In this document: piece by piece, positions 42,644 through 50,554 of the stretch
Position numbering within the stretch: the first letter of the stretch is position 1
Layout: each line of letters opens with the position of its first letter
NCBI GenBank assembly: GCA_023389575.1
Contig: JAEWEG010000066.1
Span: forward strand, 1 to 64,000
Reading direction: 5' to 3'
Origin: Chloroflexota bacterium
GTDB taxonomy: Bacteria > Chloroflexota > Chloroflexia > Thermomicrobiales > UBA6265
DNA: 64,000 nt
The notes under the pieces: model-generated
The model's database searches: none
Told to the model about the DNA's origin: nothing
The model's input: only the letters and a program-made list of their open reading frames with translations
Program-made: the position numbers and the translations under genes

Positions 42644-43627
42644 CTATTTCGATTGCTGCTTGGGGGCAGGCACTTCGAGGACCGAAGCCTCGATGGCTGC
42701 CTCGATATCATCCTGCCTCTTGTCCTCACTGTCACGGCCGGGCAAGGGGATGCTGGCGGCGAGTCGGGTCGCCTGCTCTCGGAACAATTTCATTTGTTCC
42801 TTGGGCGGTTTGGTGCCAAAGCGATAGTAGTAGTCGACCGCGCGGCCCACGGTATAGGTGCCGACAAACGCGATCGCCACCTTGGGAACCGTGCCGGCCA
42901 GCAGCGGAAGGAACGACGTAGCCTCTCTCGCCGCCGTTCGCCAGACGAATCCAGCTCCCACCACCGGAACGAGTTCGCGGATGATTCCTGTGTGATCGCT
43001 CAGATCGCGCCCATTCACGGCCGCGAGCTTGTAGCTCATCATCACCTGGTTCTTGGTGAGCACGACGAGATCCGCGCCAGCCGCGATGATGCTGCCGAGG
43101 ATCGGAATGATCGCCGGCATGTTTGAAACCAGCGCGAACTTCGCGTTGACCTTCGCCACGCTATCGATGATCGCGTGAATGGCCGGCGCCCGGAACTCCA
43201 GAAAATGTCGTCCCAGCGCCGGTGCCATTTCCGGATCCGACATGACGATTTCCATCCGGAGCCGTTCGACCTCGGCCGTCTCAGAGCCCGGAAGGAAGAA
43301 GACATGATCGCGATGCCCCTCCCCTGGCCGCGACCGGACCTCTTCGTACAGCGACGTCTGGCCCGGATCGAACACCACGATGACGTCGTGGCGCATTGGA
43401 TCGACCGTATTCGCCTGATCGCCCGCCCGAATCTCAACAAGATGTGAGGAGGCGTCGCCAAACACGGCCCGCGACGCTTCTTCCGCGTCTTCATGATTCC
43501 GTGAAACCACGAGCACGCGTGGCGCCTGCTCCGCGCGGTCCCGAACCTCGTCGAAGTTCACTTCCTTCACGATGTTCATAAAGTTGCGAGCGGAATCGAC
43601 GGCGGAGAGTGGGTTCATTGATGGCAT
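42644..43627 (-). CDS. DUF697-like membrane-associated protein of unknown function
   Basis: 327 residues. Residues 35-135 look like a P-loop-less Rossmann-type domain (RVLVVSRNHEDAEEASRAVFG, DVIVVFDPG). The remainder holds two or three hydrophobic helices (about 170-200 and 215-260) with PILGSIIAAGADLVVLTKNQVMMSYKLA, as in the DUF697/YcjF-like families that often follow GTPase domains. No GTPase G1 motif is present. ATG 43627 has GGAG 6 bases upstream. It sits between mdh and aroKB on the same strand with short gaps, so it is probably in their operon. Function unknown. Confidence 0.65.
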   Translation of the reverse strand: MPSMNPLSAVDSARNFMNIVKEVNFDEVRDRAEQAPRVLVVSRNHEDAEEASRAVFGDASSHLVEIRAGDQANTVDPMRHDVIVVFDPGQTSLYEEVRSRPGEGHRDHVFFLPGSETAEVERLRMEIVMSDPEMAPALGRHFLEFRAPAIHAIIDSVAKVNAKFALVSNMPAIIPILGSIIAAGADLVVLTKNQVMMSYKLAAVNGRDLSDHTGIIRELVPVVGAGFVWRTAAREATSFLPLLAGTVPKVAIAFVGTYTVGRAVDYYYRFGTKPPKEQMKLFREQATRLAASIPLPGRDSEDKRQDDIEAAIEASVLEVPAPKQQSK

Positions 43628-43660
43628 GGAAACTCCAGATTATTGGGACCCGTGTCGTGG

Positions 43661-44632
43661 CTAATCTCCGGCGGAAAGCCGGTCCATCGCCTCGACCAGT
43701 TCTCGAACCGCGGAGGCGGATGTGTGCAGCGCGTTCGACTCTTCCTCCGTGAGACGGACCTCGAATACCTGCTCCAGGCCACCGGCGCCAAGTTTCACCG
43801 GGACGCCAACGAACAGGCCGTCGATGCCGTACTCGCCCTGAAGATAGACGCTGCTCGGAAGGATACGCTTCTGGTCCAGGAGAATCGCGTCAACCATCTC
43901 GACCACGGACGCGCCGGGCGCGTAGTAAGCGCTGCCCGTCTTCAGCAGCCCAACGATTTCGGCGCCTCCGTTCGCGGTGCGAGACTCCAGCGCCTTCACC
44001 CGGTCCTCGGACAGGAGCTCGGTGATGGGAATGCCGGCGACCGTCGAGTAGCGTGAAAGCGGCACCATCGTATCGCCGTGGCCACCCAGCACGAACGCCG
44101 AGACATCCCGCACGGAAACGTCGAGCTCCTCGGCGATGAACGTCCTGAATCGCGCCGAGTCGAGCACGCCAGCTTGTCCGATCACGCGCTCCCTGGGAAA
44201 TCCCGAGGCCTCCAACGCGACGTGGCACATCGCATCCAAAGGATTGGAAACCACAAGGATGACAGCGTCCGGCGAGGTCGCCGCCACCTGCTCGGTTACC
44301 GACCGGACAATGCCCATGTTGGTCTTCAGCAGGTCGTCCCTGCTCATGCCGGGCTTGCGAGCGATCCCAGAGGTGATGACCACCAGATCGGAATTCGCGG
44401 ACTCCTCGTAGGAGTTGCTGCCAGTAAGGTGCGAGTCGTAGCCCAGAACCGGGCCAGCCTCAAGCAGGTCGAGCGCCTTCCCCTGCGGAAGCCCCTCCAC
44501 GATGTCCACCAGAACTACGTCCGCGTAGTCCCGCTGGGCAAGTAACTGGGCGACCGTGCCGCCTACCATTCCGGCTCCAACGACCGTGACCTTGCGACGA
44601 GCGGCGCGATTACCTGACTGACCTGATGTCAT
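43661..44632 (-). CDS. mdh: Malate dehydrogenase (NAD-dependent, LDH-like type)
   Basis: 323 residues. The NAD loop GAGMVGGTVA is followed by ITSGIARKPGMSRDDL, where the Arg that selects malate over lactate is present, NPLDAMCHVA, and the catalytic His in VLGGHGDTMVPL. It reversibly oxidises malate to oxaloacetate. ATG 44632 has GGAGG 7 bases upstream; the frame is open to 44752. It is the first gene of a minus-strand group with the DUF697-like gene and aroKB. A malate:quinone oxidoreductase is also encoded 4 kb away. Confidence 0.95.
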   Translation of the reverse strand: MTSGQSGNRAARRKVTVVGAGMVGGTVAQLLAQRDYADVVLVDIVEGLPQGKALDLLEAGPVLGYDSHLTGSNSYEESANSDLVVITSGIARKPGMSRDDLLKTNMGIVRSVTEQVAATSPDAVILVVSNPLDAMCHVALEASGFPRERVIGQAGVLDSARFRTFIAEELDVSVRDVSAFVLGGHGDTMVPLSRYSTVAGIPITELLSEDRVKALESRTANGGAEIVGLLKTGSAYYAPGASVVEMVDAILLDQKRILPSSVYLQGEYGIDGLFVGVPVKLGAGGLEQVFEVRLTEEESNALHTSASAVRELVEAMDRLSAGD

Positions 44633-44906
44633 TCGGAACCTCCCGGTTTCTGGTCTCTGCGGAGCAACCTCGTTGAACGTACAATGCGCGGCATCCAAAC
44701 GCCCAAAACATGGGTATGATGCCGCCGAGCTATCCTGCCAGAATCGTACCATGGGCCCACGTTATCGCCGTTTTCGCTTGTCCTGTCGTTGCCAACGCGA
44801 ACGAGGAAATCGGGGTTTCATGCTGGACAATGCGATCGACCGACCGGGTTCGAGCAATCCCGAATGTGCGCGAAACCAACGAATGTCACGATTCGACCGT
44901 TTTTCG
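44633..44906. other. Intergenic region between mdh and the tRNA promoter
   Basis: 274 bases between the mdh start and the promoter at 44907. No convincing minus-strand promoter for mdh, gene or RNA structure was found. Confidence 0.4.
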
Positions 44907-44936
44907 TTGACGCGGCCTCCGGTCACACCCTATACT
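44907..44936 (+). promoter_or_regulatory. Strong promoter of the first tRNA block
   Basis: TTGACG (44907-44912), 18-base spacer, TATACT (44931-44936), with the first tRNA base 23 bases after the -10 box. Confidence 0.8.
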
Positions 44937-44959
44937 TCGGTCCGCCGTAGGGAACACCT

Positions 44960-45044
44960 GCCCAGGTGGCGGAATCGGCAGACGCGCTAGCTTGAGGGGC
45001 TAGTGCCCGTTTAGGGCGTGGAGGTTCAAATCCTCTCCTGGGCA
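44960..45044 (+). tRNA. tRNA-Leu (anticodon GAG)
   Basis: Acceptor GCCCAGG pairs with CCTGGGC; anticodon stem CTAGC/GCTAG with loop TTGAGGG; a long class II variable arm; T-arm with GGTTCAAATCC. The discriminator is A; the following bases are CC then G, so the CCA end is not fully encoded. Confidence 0.96.
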
Positions 45045-45064
45045 CCGAATACGACTACGGGTCT

Positions 45065-45137
45065 GGGCGATTAGCTCAGTTGGAAGAGCGCCACGTTTAC
45101 ACCGTGGATGTCAGAGGTTCGAGCCCTCTATCGCCCA
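45065..45137 (+). tRNA. tRNA-Val (anticodon TAC)
   Basis: Acceptor GGGCGAT pairs with ATCGCCC; anticodon stem CCACG/CGTGG with loop TTTACAC; T-loop GGTTCGAGCC. Twenty bases after tRNA-Leu, so it is in the same transcript. CCA is not encoded. Confidence 0.96.
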
Positions 45138-45172
45138 CCGATTCGAGGGTCGTTCGGCGCGCCACAATATAT

Positions 45173-45248
45173 GCCAAGGTAGCTCAGTTGGTAGAGCTCA
45201 CGACTGAAAATCGTGCGGTCCGCGGTTCGAGTCCGCGCCTTGGCACCA
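45173..45248 (+). tRNA. tRNA-Phe (anticodon GAA)
   Basis: Acceptor GCCAAGG pairs with CCTTGGC; anticodon stem CACGA/TCGTG with loop CTGAAAA; T-loop GGTTCGAGTCC. It is the only one of the five tRNA genes here with CCA encoded (45246-45248). Confidence 0.96.
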
Positions 45249-45257
45249 GAACATGAC

Positions 45258-45283
45258 AAGCCCCGTCCGATTGGACAGGGCTT
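45258..45283. terminator. Bidirectional terminator after tRNA-Phe
   Basis: AAGCCC-C-GTCC pairs with GGAC-A-GGGCTT around GATT, followed by TTC on the plus strand. It serves the tRNA block and the convergent sulfurtransferase gene. Confidence 0.8.
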
Positions 45284-45318
45284 TTCGTTGTCCTGCGTGT
45301 GAGATGCGAGCGCTCGTT

Positions 45319-46224
45319 TCAGGCTCTTGACCAAAGATCCTGGTTGCCTTCCACCGGAAGGTCATCACGCTCGCCCCATTCGTTCCAGGAACCGTCGTAA
45401 TTACTGATATCGGTGGCTCCAGCCCGATGGAGCCCGAAGAGGACAGCCGTAGCCGTCACTCCCCCATTGCAATACGCGGTGACCGGGGCATCCGGATCGA
45501 GCCCCGCGTCCCGCGCCACCTGGCGAATGTCGTCGCCGGACTTCCATAGTCCGTCCTCCCCCAGGAAGCTCGAAGATGGCACGTTGATGGCGGTGGGGAT
45601 GTGTCCACCTCGCCTGGCACGTTGAACTTCGCCGTTGAAAGTCTTTTCGTCTCGGGCGTCCACGATCTGGCGCTCGGAGGACTCGATGAGCCCAAGCACA
45701 TCATCGGCGCTGCTCCACAAGGCCTCATGGACTAGCGGTGAGAACTCCGCTGGATCGGGATTCACGACGTCTGATGTGACCGGCAACCCAAGCGCCGTCC
45801 AACTGTTGAATCCGCCATCTAGGATCGCCACCCGCTCGTGGCCGTAATACCTCAATGCCCACCACAGGCGCGTGGCGAGATGTCCGCCCGTTTGATCAAC
45901 AACTACCGCATCGGTGGCGTTGCCGATACCCACACCGGACATTACGGTCGCGAAGCGTTCCGGCGGTGCGATCTGGGCCTTAACGTCCCCATCGGGATCG
46001 ACGATGTCGGTTGTCCAATCAATGAAGACGGCGCCCGGGATGTGCCCCGCGTCGTATTCCGATCGGGCGCCTTCGTAGGTGGCGGATTGCCGCCCCCCGC
46101 CGAGGTCCGTGGTTCGAACATATCCACGAATATCGACCACGCGCAATGCCGGATGCTCGAGGTGGTCGGCCAGCCATTCCGCTGACACAAGTGAGTCTGG
46201 CAATATCGACGTTTGACTACTCAT
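45319..46224 (-). CDS. Thiosulfate/3-mercaptopyruvate sulfurtransferase (two rhodanese domains)
   Basis: 301 residues. An N-terminal inactive rhodanese domain (about 10-150) and a C-terminal catalytic one (about 165-300) whose active loop is YCNGGVTATA, with the sulfur-carrying Cys present. The loop differs from the CRKGVT of classical rhodanese and the CGSGVT of mercaptopyruvate enzymes, so the donor is uncertain. ATG 46224 is chosen because GGAG is 7 bases upstream; ATG 46230 would touch the ribosome site. It lies alone between two tRNA blocks on the opposite strand. Confidence 0.9.
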   Translation of the reverse strand: MSSQTSILPDSLVSAEWLADHLEHPALRVVDIRGYVRTTDLGGGRQSATYEGARSEYDAGHIPGAVFIDWTTDIVDPDGDVKAQIAPPERFATVMSGVGIGNATDAVVVDQTGGHLATRLWWALRYYGHERVAILDGGFNSWTALGLPVTSDVVNPDPAEFSPLVHEALWSSADDVLGLIESSERQIVDARDEKTFNGEVQRARRGGHIPTAINVPSSSFLGEDGLWKSGDDIRQVARDAGLDPDAPVTAYCNGGVTATAVLFGLHRAGATDISNYDGSWNEWGERDDLPVEGNQDLWSRA

Positions 46225-46368
46225 TTCCATACTCCAGCTTACGTTCCGAGCTTGCCACTACTGGAAGCCTATCAAATCGCCTGGCGAGCCGGACCACGTA
46301 CCATTCCCTTCGTAATTACGGTGGCCGGCGAGCTTCGGAGAGTGATTCGCCGGTCCTGCCGGATTTCC

Positions 46369-46398
46369 TTGACATGCGTGCTGTTGGCGACCTAGAAT
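46369..46398 (+). promoter_or_regulatory. Strong promoter of tRNA-Gly
   Basis: Perfect TTGACA (46369-46374), 18-base spacer, TAGAAT (46393-46398), with the tRNA starting 22 bases later. Confidence 0.8.
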
Positions 46399-46419
46399 CC
46401 CTCTGCTGGCGAACGCCAT

Positions 46420-46491
46420 GCGGAAGTGGCTCAGTGGTAGAGCATCTCCTTGCCAAGGAGAAGGTCGCGGGTTCGAATCCCGTCTTCCGCT
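46420..46491 (+). tRNA. tRNA-Gly (anticodon GCC)
   Basis: Acceptor GCGGAAG pairs with CTTCCGC; anticodon stem TCTCC/GGAGA with loop TTGCCAA; T-loop GGTTCGAATCC; discriminator T. CCA is not encoded. Confidence 0.96.
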
Positions 46492-46677
46492 CCCAGAATC
46501 CGAAGTGAATCGGCAAACAATCGAACAGCGCGGAATGTGCCAGTGAACTCATCAGTTCGCTGGTTTTTCGTTGATGGCCACGCAATCTCCGGAGATGGGC
46601 ATCCGGTCCGGACCAAGACACTCCACAACGGAAACACAGTATTCTTCTGGCTGGAAGGCGACGCCTTCGCCAATATC

Positions 46678-46760
46678 GCGGGCGTGGCGGAACGGCAGAC
46701 GCTACGGTCTTAAACATCGTTGGGGGAAACCCCGTGCGGGTTCGAATCCCGCCGCCCGCA
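46678..46760 (+). tRNA. tRNA-Leu (anticodon TAA)
   Basis: Acceptor GCGGGCG pairs with CGCCCGC; anticodon stem ACGGT/ATCGT (one G-T pair) with loop CTTAAAC; long variable arm TGGGGGAAACCCCG; T-loop GGTTCGAATCC. CCA is not fully encoded. The 187 bases after tRNA-Gly hold no own promoter that I can see, so the two may be co-transcribed; a near-perfect palindrome lies at 46655-46669. Confidence 0.95.
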
Positions 46761-46793
46761 CCGATCGCCCGAGCAGCTACGATGGAATTCCGC

Positions 46794-47663
46794 ATGATTG
46801 ACCTGCACCTGCATTTGCTTCCAGGCATCGACGACGGCTCGCAGACCATGGACGAAACCCGGGCGATGCTCAAGTCGTATGCGACCATGGGGTTCACGAG
46901 ACTGGTGGCCACGCCGCATCTCATGGAACCGCTTACGCCTGACTATTACCGCCAGGCACTGCGGCTGCTCGTCAAGGTCCGGCCGGTGGCCGCTGAATTC
47001 GGGATCCAGGTTGACCTGGGATTCGAGCACCTGTTGGAATCCGACACGGCTGCCCGGCTCCAGGACGGCGAACCATCGACTCTCGCCAATACTCGCGCGG
47101 TACTGGTGGAGCTGCCGTTCGTGGGTTGGCCGCAACATACCGGAACGGCGCTCTTCAACCTCAGGTCAGCGGGCTATCGGCCCGTCCTGGCGCATCCCGA
47201 ACGGTACATCGATGCCCAGAAGAATCCTGACCTCGTGCTCGACGCGGCCCTTCAGGGCGCGGTGATCCAGATCACCACCGGCAGTCTCGCCGGCCTGTAT
47301 GGCAAGGAATCCGCCCGCCTGGCGCAATCGTTGCTGCGCGACTCCATCGATCGCGGATTCCCTGTGCTCTTCGCGACCGACGCGCATTCCAACGGGAGCC
47401 GCCTCACGTCCGTGCCCAGTGGGATGGAATGGGTCGAGCGAAACATTCCCATGGGCAAGCTGGTGAACGAGTGGGCGGCGAGTGCGGTGCCGTTTGCCCT
47501 CCTCGCCGACGACGCGCCTCCCGGGTTTGGAGCGTGGCTCGGAAGCCAGGATCCCGCGCGAGTGGCGGCGGCTTCACATGGGGCTGAGCCGACCTCGAGT
47601 GATGTGCCCGGCGCCGGCCCGCTGGGCAAGGTATTCTCACGTCTCACAAAGCCCCGATCGTAA
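46794..47663 (+). CDS. CpsB/CapC-type PHP-domain phosphatase
   Basis: 289 residues. A manganese-dependent phosphotyrosine phosphatase family that controls capsule-polymer synthesis in Firmicutes. The opening motif HLHLLPGIDDG supplies the first metal ligands, with ATPHL, LGFEHLL, LAHPERY and FATDAHSNG further on, so all metal sites are present. ATG 46794 begins MIDLHLH; ATG 46782 is also possible. The last 50 residues are low-complexity. No tyrosine kinase or capsule cluster is nearby, so phosphotyrosine as substrate is family inference. It starts 34 bases after a tRNA and may share that transcript. Confidence 0.85.
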   Translation: MIDLHLHLLPGIDDGSQTMDETRAMLKSYATMGFTRLVATPHLMEPLTPDYYRQALRLLVKVRPVAAEFGIQVDLGFEHLLESDTAARLQDGEPSTLANTRAVLVELPFVGWPQHTGTALFNLRSAGYRPVLAHPERYIDAQKNPDLVLDAALQGAVIQITTGSLAGLYGKESARLAQSLLRDSIDRGFPVLFATDAHSNGSRLTSVPSGMEWVERNIPMGKLVNEWAASAVPFALLADDAPPGFGAWLGSQDPARVAAASHGAEPTSSDVPGAGPLGKVFSRLTKPRS

Positions 47664-47673
47664 TCGGCGGCAA

Positions 47674-47964
47674 TCAACCGTCCGATTCGCCATCAACCTC
47701 ATCGCCAAACATCGGCGTCAGGATTTGCGGAAACACGCGACGGCCATGCTGCTCGATGGAGATGGCCTGTGTCGGGCATGCCCGCGCGCCAGCGAATACT
47801 TGCTCGACCGTGGCGATATCCTCGTTTTCGAGCACCGCCACGCCAGTTTCTTCATCCAGCACATAGATGCCTGGCGCAGCCGTGGTGCACTTGGCGTTGG
47901 CGATGCATCGCCGCGGGTCGATGCGAACGACGACACCGTTCCGGGTCAGGGGAGATTCGGACAT
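47674..47964 (-). CDS. Small ferredoxin with three cluster cysteines
   Basis: 96 residues. The cluster motif is C20-x5-C26 plus C63-P, with Asn23 where [4Fe-4S] ferredoxins carry their second Cys. This is the pattern of [3Fe-4S] ferredoxins that often serve cytochromes P450. ATG 47964 has AAGGA 9 bases upstream; the frame stays open to 48018. It starts 50 bases after the YigZ-family stop on the same strand. No P450 gene is in the window; the FNR at 27942-29000 is a possible electron donor (inference). Confidence 0.85.
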   Translation of the reverse strand: MSESPLTRNGVVVRIDPRRCIANAKCTTAAPGIYVLDEETGVAVLENEDIATVEQVFAGARACPTQAISIEQHGRRVFPQILTPMFGDEVDGESDG

Positions 47965-48014
47965 GATTCCATTCCTTTGGTTCCAAGCCTTGCCTGGCAA
48001 TGCGGGAGAGCGAG

Positions 48015-48662
48015 TCAATCGTCCCGAACAGGCACCTCTACAAGTGTGGTCCCTGTGTCAACCGGATGAGCGGAGCCTGACGTCGCTTCACTAATCAATG
48101 CTTCGTATGGCGCGAGTTCCTCGGGAGGCAGGTGAACGGTGAAGGTGACATCGGTCGGGTTATAGCTCACATCGACGAGTGGAAACGGCGAAGCGCGCAG
48201 CACGTTTTCGAACCGGCCCGAATCCGCATGCCCCATGGCCACGGTTACGATGTGCAGTGGTCGTCGCTCGACAATTCCGGTGTGTTTCAGCACCGCCGAC
48301 ACCGCCGAGCCGTATGCCCGGATCAGACCACCGGCCCCCAGTTTCACACCTCCGAAGTATCGCGTGACAACCACCAGCACATCCGTTACATCCTGATGGT
48401 TCAGTACCTCAAGCATGGGGACACCAGCGGTGCCGGACGGCTCGCCATCGTCGCTGGACCGCTGGAATCGGCCGTCTGGACCAATCCGCCACGCCGTGCA
48501 GTTGTGATTGGCGGTCCAGTGTTCCTTGCGCACGCCATCCACGTATTCACGAGCCTCGGCCTCTTCGGCCACACGGAACGCGGATGCGATGAAGCGGCTC
48601 TTCCTGACCTCGGTTTCAACCTGTCCGTTCCTGGCTATCGTCCGCTCGAACCAAACCGTCAT
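48015..48662 (-). CDS. YigZ/IMPACT-family protein
   Basis: 215 residues. The N-terminal UPF0029 (IMPACT) domain has KSRFIASAF, HNCTAWRI, DDGEPSGTAGVPML and VTRYFGGVKLGAGGLIRAYG, all characteristic. A ferredoxin-fold C-terminal domain (DUF1949 type) follows. In eukaryotes IMPACT binds Gcn1 to modulate Gcn2; bacterial YigZ function is not settled, and ribosome association is a common suggestion. ATG 48662 follows AAAGG at 7 bases. Divergent from mqo. Confidence 0.92.
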   Translation of the reverse strand: MTVWFERTIARNGQVETEVRKSRFIASAFRVAEEAEAREYVDGVRKEHWTANHNCTAWRIGPDGRFQRSSDDGEPSGTAGVPMLEVLNHQDVTDVLVVVTRYFGGVKLGAGGLIRAYGSAVSAVLKHTGIVERRPLHIVTVAMGHADSGRFENVLRASPFPLVDVSYNPTDVTFTVHLPPEELAPYEALISEATSGSAHPVDTGTTLVEVPVRDD

Positions 48663-48913
48663 TATTTAGCCTTTCGAAACTGTCCCCATGAGCATGTGTA
48701 GGTGATGATTTTGGGGATTGATGGCCAATGTGCATTGACGTCGATCCCGAATTCGGCGACGGTATCATCAATGCTGATTGGTGTCTCCCCGTCGGGAGCA
48801 TGCCCGCGCCGCTGGCGAGCTATATCGGATGGCGGAGGCGCTCCAGTTGATCCAGTAATCTGGTCACGACTGGTTCGACAAGTCCTGTTCGACAACTCCT
48901 GGAGCCTTTTGAA

Positions 48914-50413
48914 TTGGTAAACGTAGCACCACATTACGACATCACGCTTGTCGGCGGCGGAGTCATGAGCGCCACGATGGGAATGCTCCTCCATCACGTC
49001 AGGCCCGACGCATCGATCGCCATCATTGAGCGCCTGGACAAGGTCGGCCAGGAAAGCAGTTCTCCGTGGCACAACGCGGGAACCGGACACGCCGCCCTCT
49101 GCGAACTGCACTACACGCCGCGCCGGCCCGACGGGTCGATCGACGTGTCGAAGGCGCTCCAGGTCAACGAACAGTTCCAACTTTCCTTCCAAATGTATAC
49201 CTGGCTCGTCGAGCAGGGGATGGTGGACGACCCGTCGACCTTCATCAATCTCGTTCCGCATCTCGGATTCTGTGAAGGTGAGTCAGGGGTCCAGTTCCTC
49301 CGTGATCGACACGAGGCCCTGTCCAGCCATCCCGCGTTCGCTGGCATCGAGTTCTCGGACCAGGCCGACACCATCGCGGAATGGGCTCCGCTGCTGATGC
49401 AGGGCAGGTCAGCGTCGTCCCCGGTCGCCGTGACGCGCAGCGAAGAAGGCACCGACGTAAACTTCGGCGCCCTGACCGGCATCCTCACCAGGGCGCTGGT
49501 GAACCAGGGAGCCGACCTCTTCACCGGTCATCAGGTCGACGGCCTTGAGCGATCGGGGGCCCAGTGGAAGGTCAGCATGAAGAACCGGCTGACCGGAGAC
49601 CGGTCCACGTTCACTTCAGGGTTCGTGTTCGTTGGCGCGGGAGGTACCGCGGTTCACCTTCTGCAAAAATCCGGGATCAAGGAAATCAAGGGCGTCGGAG
49701 GCTTCCCCGTAAGCGGGCAGTTCATGCGATGCACCGATCCAGACCTGGTGGCTCAGCACAATGCCAAGATCTACGGTCGCCCCGCCACCGGAGCCCCGCC
49801 CATGACCGCACCCCATCTCGATACCAGGGTGATCGATGGCAAGCGCGGCCTGATGTTTGGTCCATACGCTGGGTTCTCGCCCAAGTTCCTCAAGAAGGGA
49901 TCCTACGCGGACTTTTTCCGATCGATCCGACCTGACAACATCATGACCATGCTTTCCGTGGCGAAGGATGAGATGCCGCTCACGGCCTACCTGGTCAAGC
50001 AGGTCCTCCAGTCGAAGGATTCGCGCGTCGAGCAACTGCGCAAGTTCTATCCGGAGGCCCGGCCCGACAGCTGGGAACTCATCCACGCCGGTCAGCGCGT
50101 GCAGGTGATGCGCCCCACGAAGACGAAGCGAGGCATCCTCCAGTTCGGCACCGAGGTGATCGCCGCCGAGGACGGCACGATCGCTGGCCTGCTCGGCGCT
50201 TCCCCTGGCGCGTCAACCACCACGGCGATCATGCTCAACGTGATGGAACGTTGCTTTCCGAGAGAATTCGCCGGCTGGACGACGCGGCTACAGGAAATCG
50301 TGCCGTCACTCGGCGCCAACCTCACCGAAGAGCCTGGACTCTACGCGGAAATCCGCGAACGCGGCGACCGTGTGCTCTTCAATCGCTCTCTGGTCGAGGC
50401 AGCGATCGCGTAA
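48914..50413 (+). CDS. mqo: Malate:quinone oxidoreductase
   Basis: 499 residues. A peripheral-membrane FAD enzyme that oxidises malate to oxaloacetate and passes electrons to quinone. The FAD motif VGGGVMSATMGMLL is at the N-terminus, with SSPWHNAGTGHAALCELHYTP and GGFPVSGQFMRC, both typical of Mqo. TTG 48914 is used, with GGAG 9 bases upstream. It gives the cell a non-reversible alternative to mdh for the same TCA step. The preceding 250 bases hold no recognised element. Confidence 0.95.
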   Translation: MVNVAPHYDITLVGGGVMSATMGMLLHHVRPDASIAIIERLDKVGQESSSPWHNAGTGHAALCELHYTPRRPDGSIDVSKALQVNEQFQLSFQMYTWLVEQGMVDDPSTFINLVPHLGFCEGESGVQFLRDRHEALSSHPAFAGIEFSDQADTIAEWAPLLMQGRSASSPVAVTRSEEGTDVNFGALTGILTRALVNQGADLFTGHQVDGLERSGAQWKVSMKNRLTGDRSTFTSGFVFVGAGGTAVHLLQKSGIKEIKGVGGFPVSGQFMRCTDPDLVAQHNAKIYGRPATGAPPMTAPHLDTRVIDGKRGLMFGPYAGFSPKFLKKGSYADFFRSIRPDNIMTMLSVAKDEMPLTAYLVKQVLQSKDSRVEQLRKFYPEARPDSWELIHAGQRVQVMRPTKTKRGILQFGTEVIAAEDGTIAGLLGASPGASTTTAIMLNVMERCFPREFAGWTTRLQEIVPSLGANLTEEPGLYAEIRERGDRVLFNRSLVEAAIA

Positions 50414-50477
50414 GGCTTGGACGAAACCAATCACGGCGTCCTGAGCGTTGGACTGTTGAGGGCAGCGGGGCTTCTTC

Positions 50478-50496
50478 GACAGCGATATCTGCTGTC
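50478..50496. promoter_or_regulatory. Inverted repeat before the LCP gene
   Basis: GACAGC-GATATCT-GCTGTC, perfect 6-base arms with a 7-base centre, about 60 bases before the LCP start. A possible operator or a short hairpin; no promoter could be aligned with it. Confidence 0.35.
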
Positions 50497-50554
50497 CTGT
50501 AGAGTGAACCCTTGGAGTCAGAGCACTAGCCCGGCGCCGGCACAAGGATGGTTG

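Noticed and set aside
46494..46677. Small open frame between tRNA-Gly and tRNA-Leu
   Set aside because: It has no ribosome site and runs into the tRNA gene.
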